A DNA stretch of 5,480 nucleotides from Actinomycetes bacterium (lineage in GTDB: Bacteria > Actinomycetota > Actinomycetes > JAJYSQ01). Each line of letters begins with the position of its first letter. Position 1 is the first letter of the stretch. Where the stretch lies: assembly GCA_021793495.1 (NCBI GenBank), contig JAJYSQ010000162.1, positions 1 to 5,480 on the forward strand. The letters run 5' to 3'. The notes below the pieces were generated by a model. The model searched no databases and had not been told where the DNA came from. It worked only from the letters and a program-made list of their open reading frames with translations. Shown here piece by piece: positions 5,315 through 5,480 of this stretch. A program made the translations under genes and the position numbers.

Positions 5315-5480
5315 CTGCCCTCGCCCTGCGGTGGCAGGGCGGCGACGATCGGATGGTCCTTCGGGATCACACCCAGCTTGCTGGCCCCTCCCGGCGAGCC
5401 CAGGTCCTCGAAGAACTCGACGTTGACCTTGTAGTACTCCTTCCACTGCTCGGGGACGTCGTCCTCGTAGTAGATGGCCT
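5311..5480 (-). CDS. fdxA: Ferredoxin FdxA (7Fe, 3Fe-4S/4Fe-4S type), C-terminal part only
   Basis: The minus strand from the window edge encodes AIYYEDDVPEQWKEYYKVNV, then EFFEDLGSPGGASKLG, and ends with DHPIVAALPPQGEGS and TGA at 5313-5311. This is the recognisable C-terminal tail of actinobacterial seven-iron ferredoxins of about 106 residues, small cytoplasmic electron carriers. Roughly the last 55 residues are inside the window; the cluster-binding cysteines and the start lie beyond base 5480, so cofactor content cannot be checked here. The stop codon overlaps the presumed CTG start of dapC by two bases, implying a shared transcript. An fdxA-dapC pairing is common in actinomycetes, as I recall. 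Confidence 0.93.
   Translation of the reverse strand, partial: AIYYEDDVPEQWKEYYKVNVEFFEDLGSPGGASKLGVIPKDHPIVAALPPQGEGS
5318..5322 (-). promoter_or_regulatory. Candidate ribosome binding site for dapC
   Basis: GAGGG on the minus strand lies three bases before CTG 5314 and nine bases before ATC 5308. The first spacing is short for a normal start and the second is normal, but ATC is a very rare initiator. The site does not settle the start; it only shows that ribosomes could be captured here. Confidence 0.3.
5322..5341 (-). other. Perfect 8-bp hairpin at the end of fdxA, just before dapC
   Basis: CGCCCTGC and GCAGGGCG pair perfectly around a 4-base loop. On the transcribed strand the stem covers the ALPPQG codons of fdxA. 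It ends seven bases before the CTG at 5314 and takes in the first base of the GAGGG candidate ribosome site. It could make dapC initiation depend on ribosomes finishing fdxA. It may equally be a by-product of GC-rich codons for a conserved peptide. Confidence 0.5.

Noticed and set aside
4241..5434. Open plus-strand frame of 397 codons opposite dapC
   Set aside because: It is antisense to an intact aminotransferase with all PLP motifs, and its translation is low-complexity and rich in Gln, Arg, Gly and Pro.
1..5480. Mobile element, phage, CRISPR array, tRNA or other horizontally acquired system
   Set aside because: No transposase, integrase, terminal inverted repeats, spaced repeat array or tRNA-like fold was seen, and composition is uniform. 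The genes are core metabolism and common actinobacterial families.

Overview
The window is about 5.5 kb of very GC-rich chromosomal DNA. Codon third positions are dominated by G and C, all three complete start sites that can be placed are GTG, and the proteins match actinobacterial versions of their families, so the source is most likely an actinomycete (Actinomycetota). Genus cannot be told from the sequence. The region is dense and ordinary-looking: no mobile element, tRNA, rRNA or CRISPR array, and no gene-free gap longer than about 93 bases.

Layout from left to right: (1) the 3' end of a plus-strand diguanylate cyclase (GGDEF) gene, ending at 801; (2) a minus-strand dapE (succinyl-diaminopimelate desuccinylase), 819-1943, convergent with the first gene across 17 bases; (3) an 89-base divergent promoter region; (4) plus-strand dapD (tetrahydrodipicolinate N-succinyltransferase), 2033-3076; (5) a plus-strand membrane-anchored or secreted lysozyme-like protein of unknown function, 3170-4147; (6) minus-strand dapC (succinyl-diaminopimelate aminotransferase), 4172 to about 5314, convergent with gene 5; (7) the C-terminal end of a minus-strand 7Fe-type ferredoxin (fdxA), 5311 to the window edge, whose stop codon overlaps the presumed dapC start.

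DapD, DapC and DapE catalyse three consecutive steps of the succinylase branch of the lysine/meso-diaminopimelate pathway: succinylation of tetrahydrodipicolinate, transamination, then desuccinylation to LL-diaminopimelate. They are in three separate transcription units, with dapE and dapD divergent and dapC coming from the far side after fdxA. The exported lysozyme-like protein lies between precursor-synthesis genes, which suggests but does not prove a cell-wall role.

The most interesting details are at gene boundaries. dapE, dapD and the lysozyme-like gene each have a TAnnnT -10 hexamer 6-8 bases before a GTG, the pattern of leaderless transcripts. dapC has no ATG, GTG or TTG near its expected start; a CTG overlaps the fdxA stop just after a perfect 8-bp hairpin. 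Two 15-base-period tandem duplications sit on gene ends, one duplicating the dapD start codon and one duplicating the dapC stop region. No clearly novel multi-gene system is visible.
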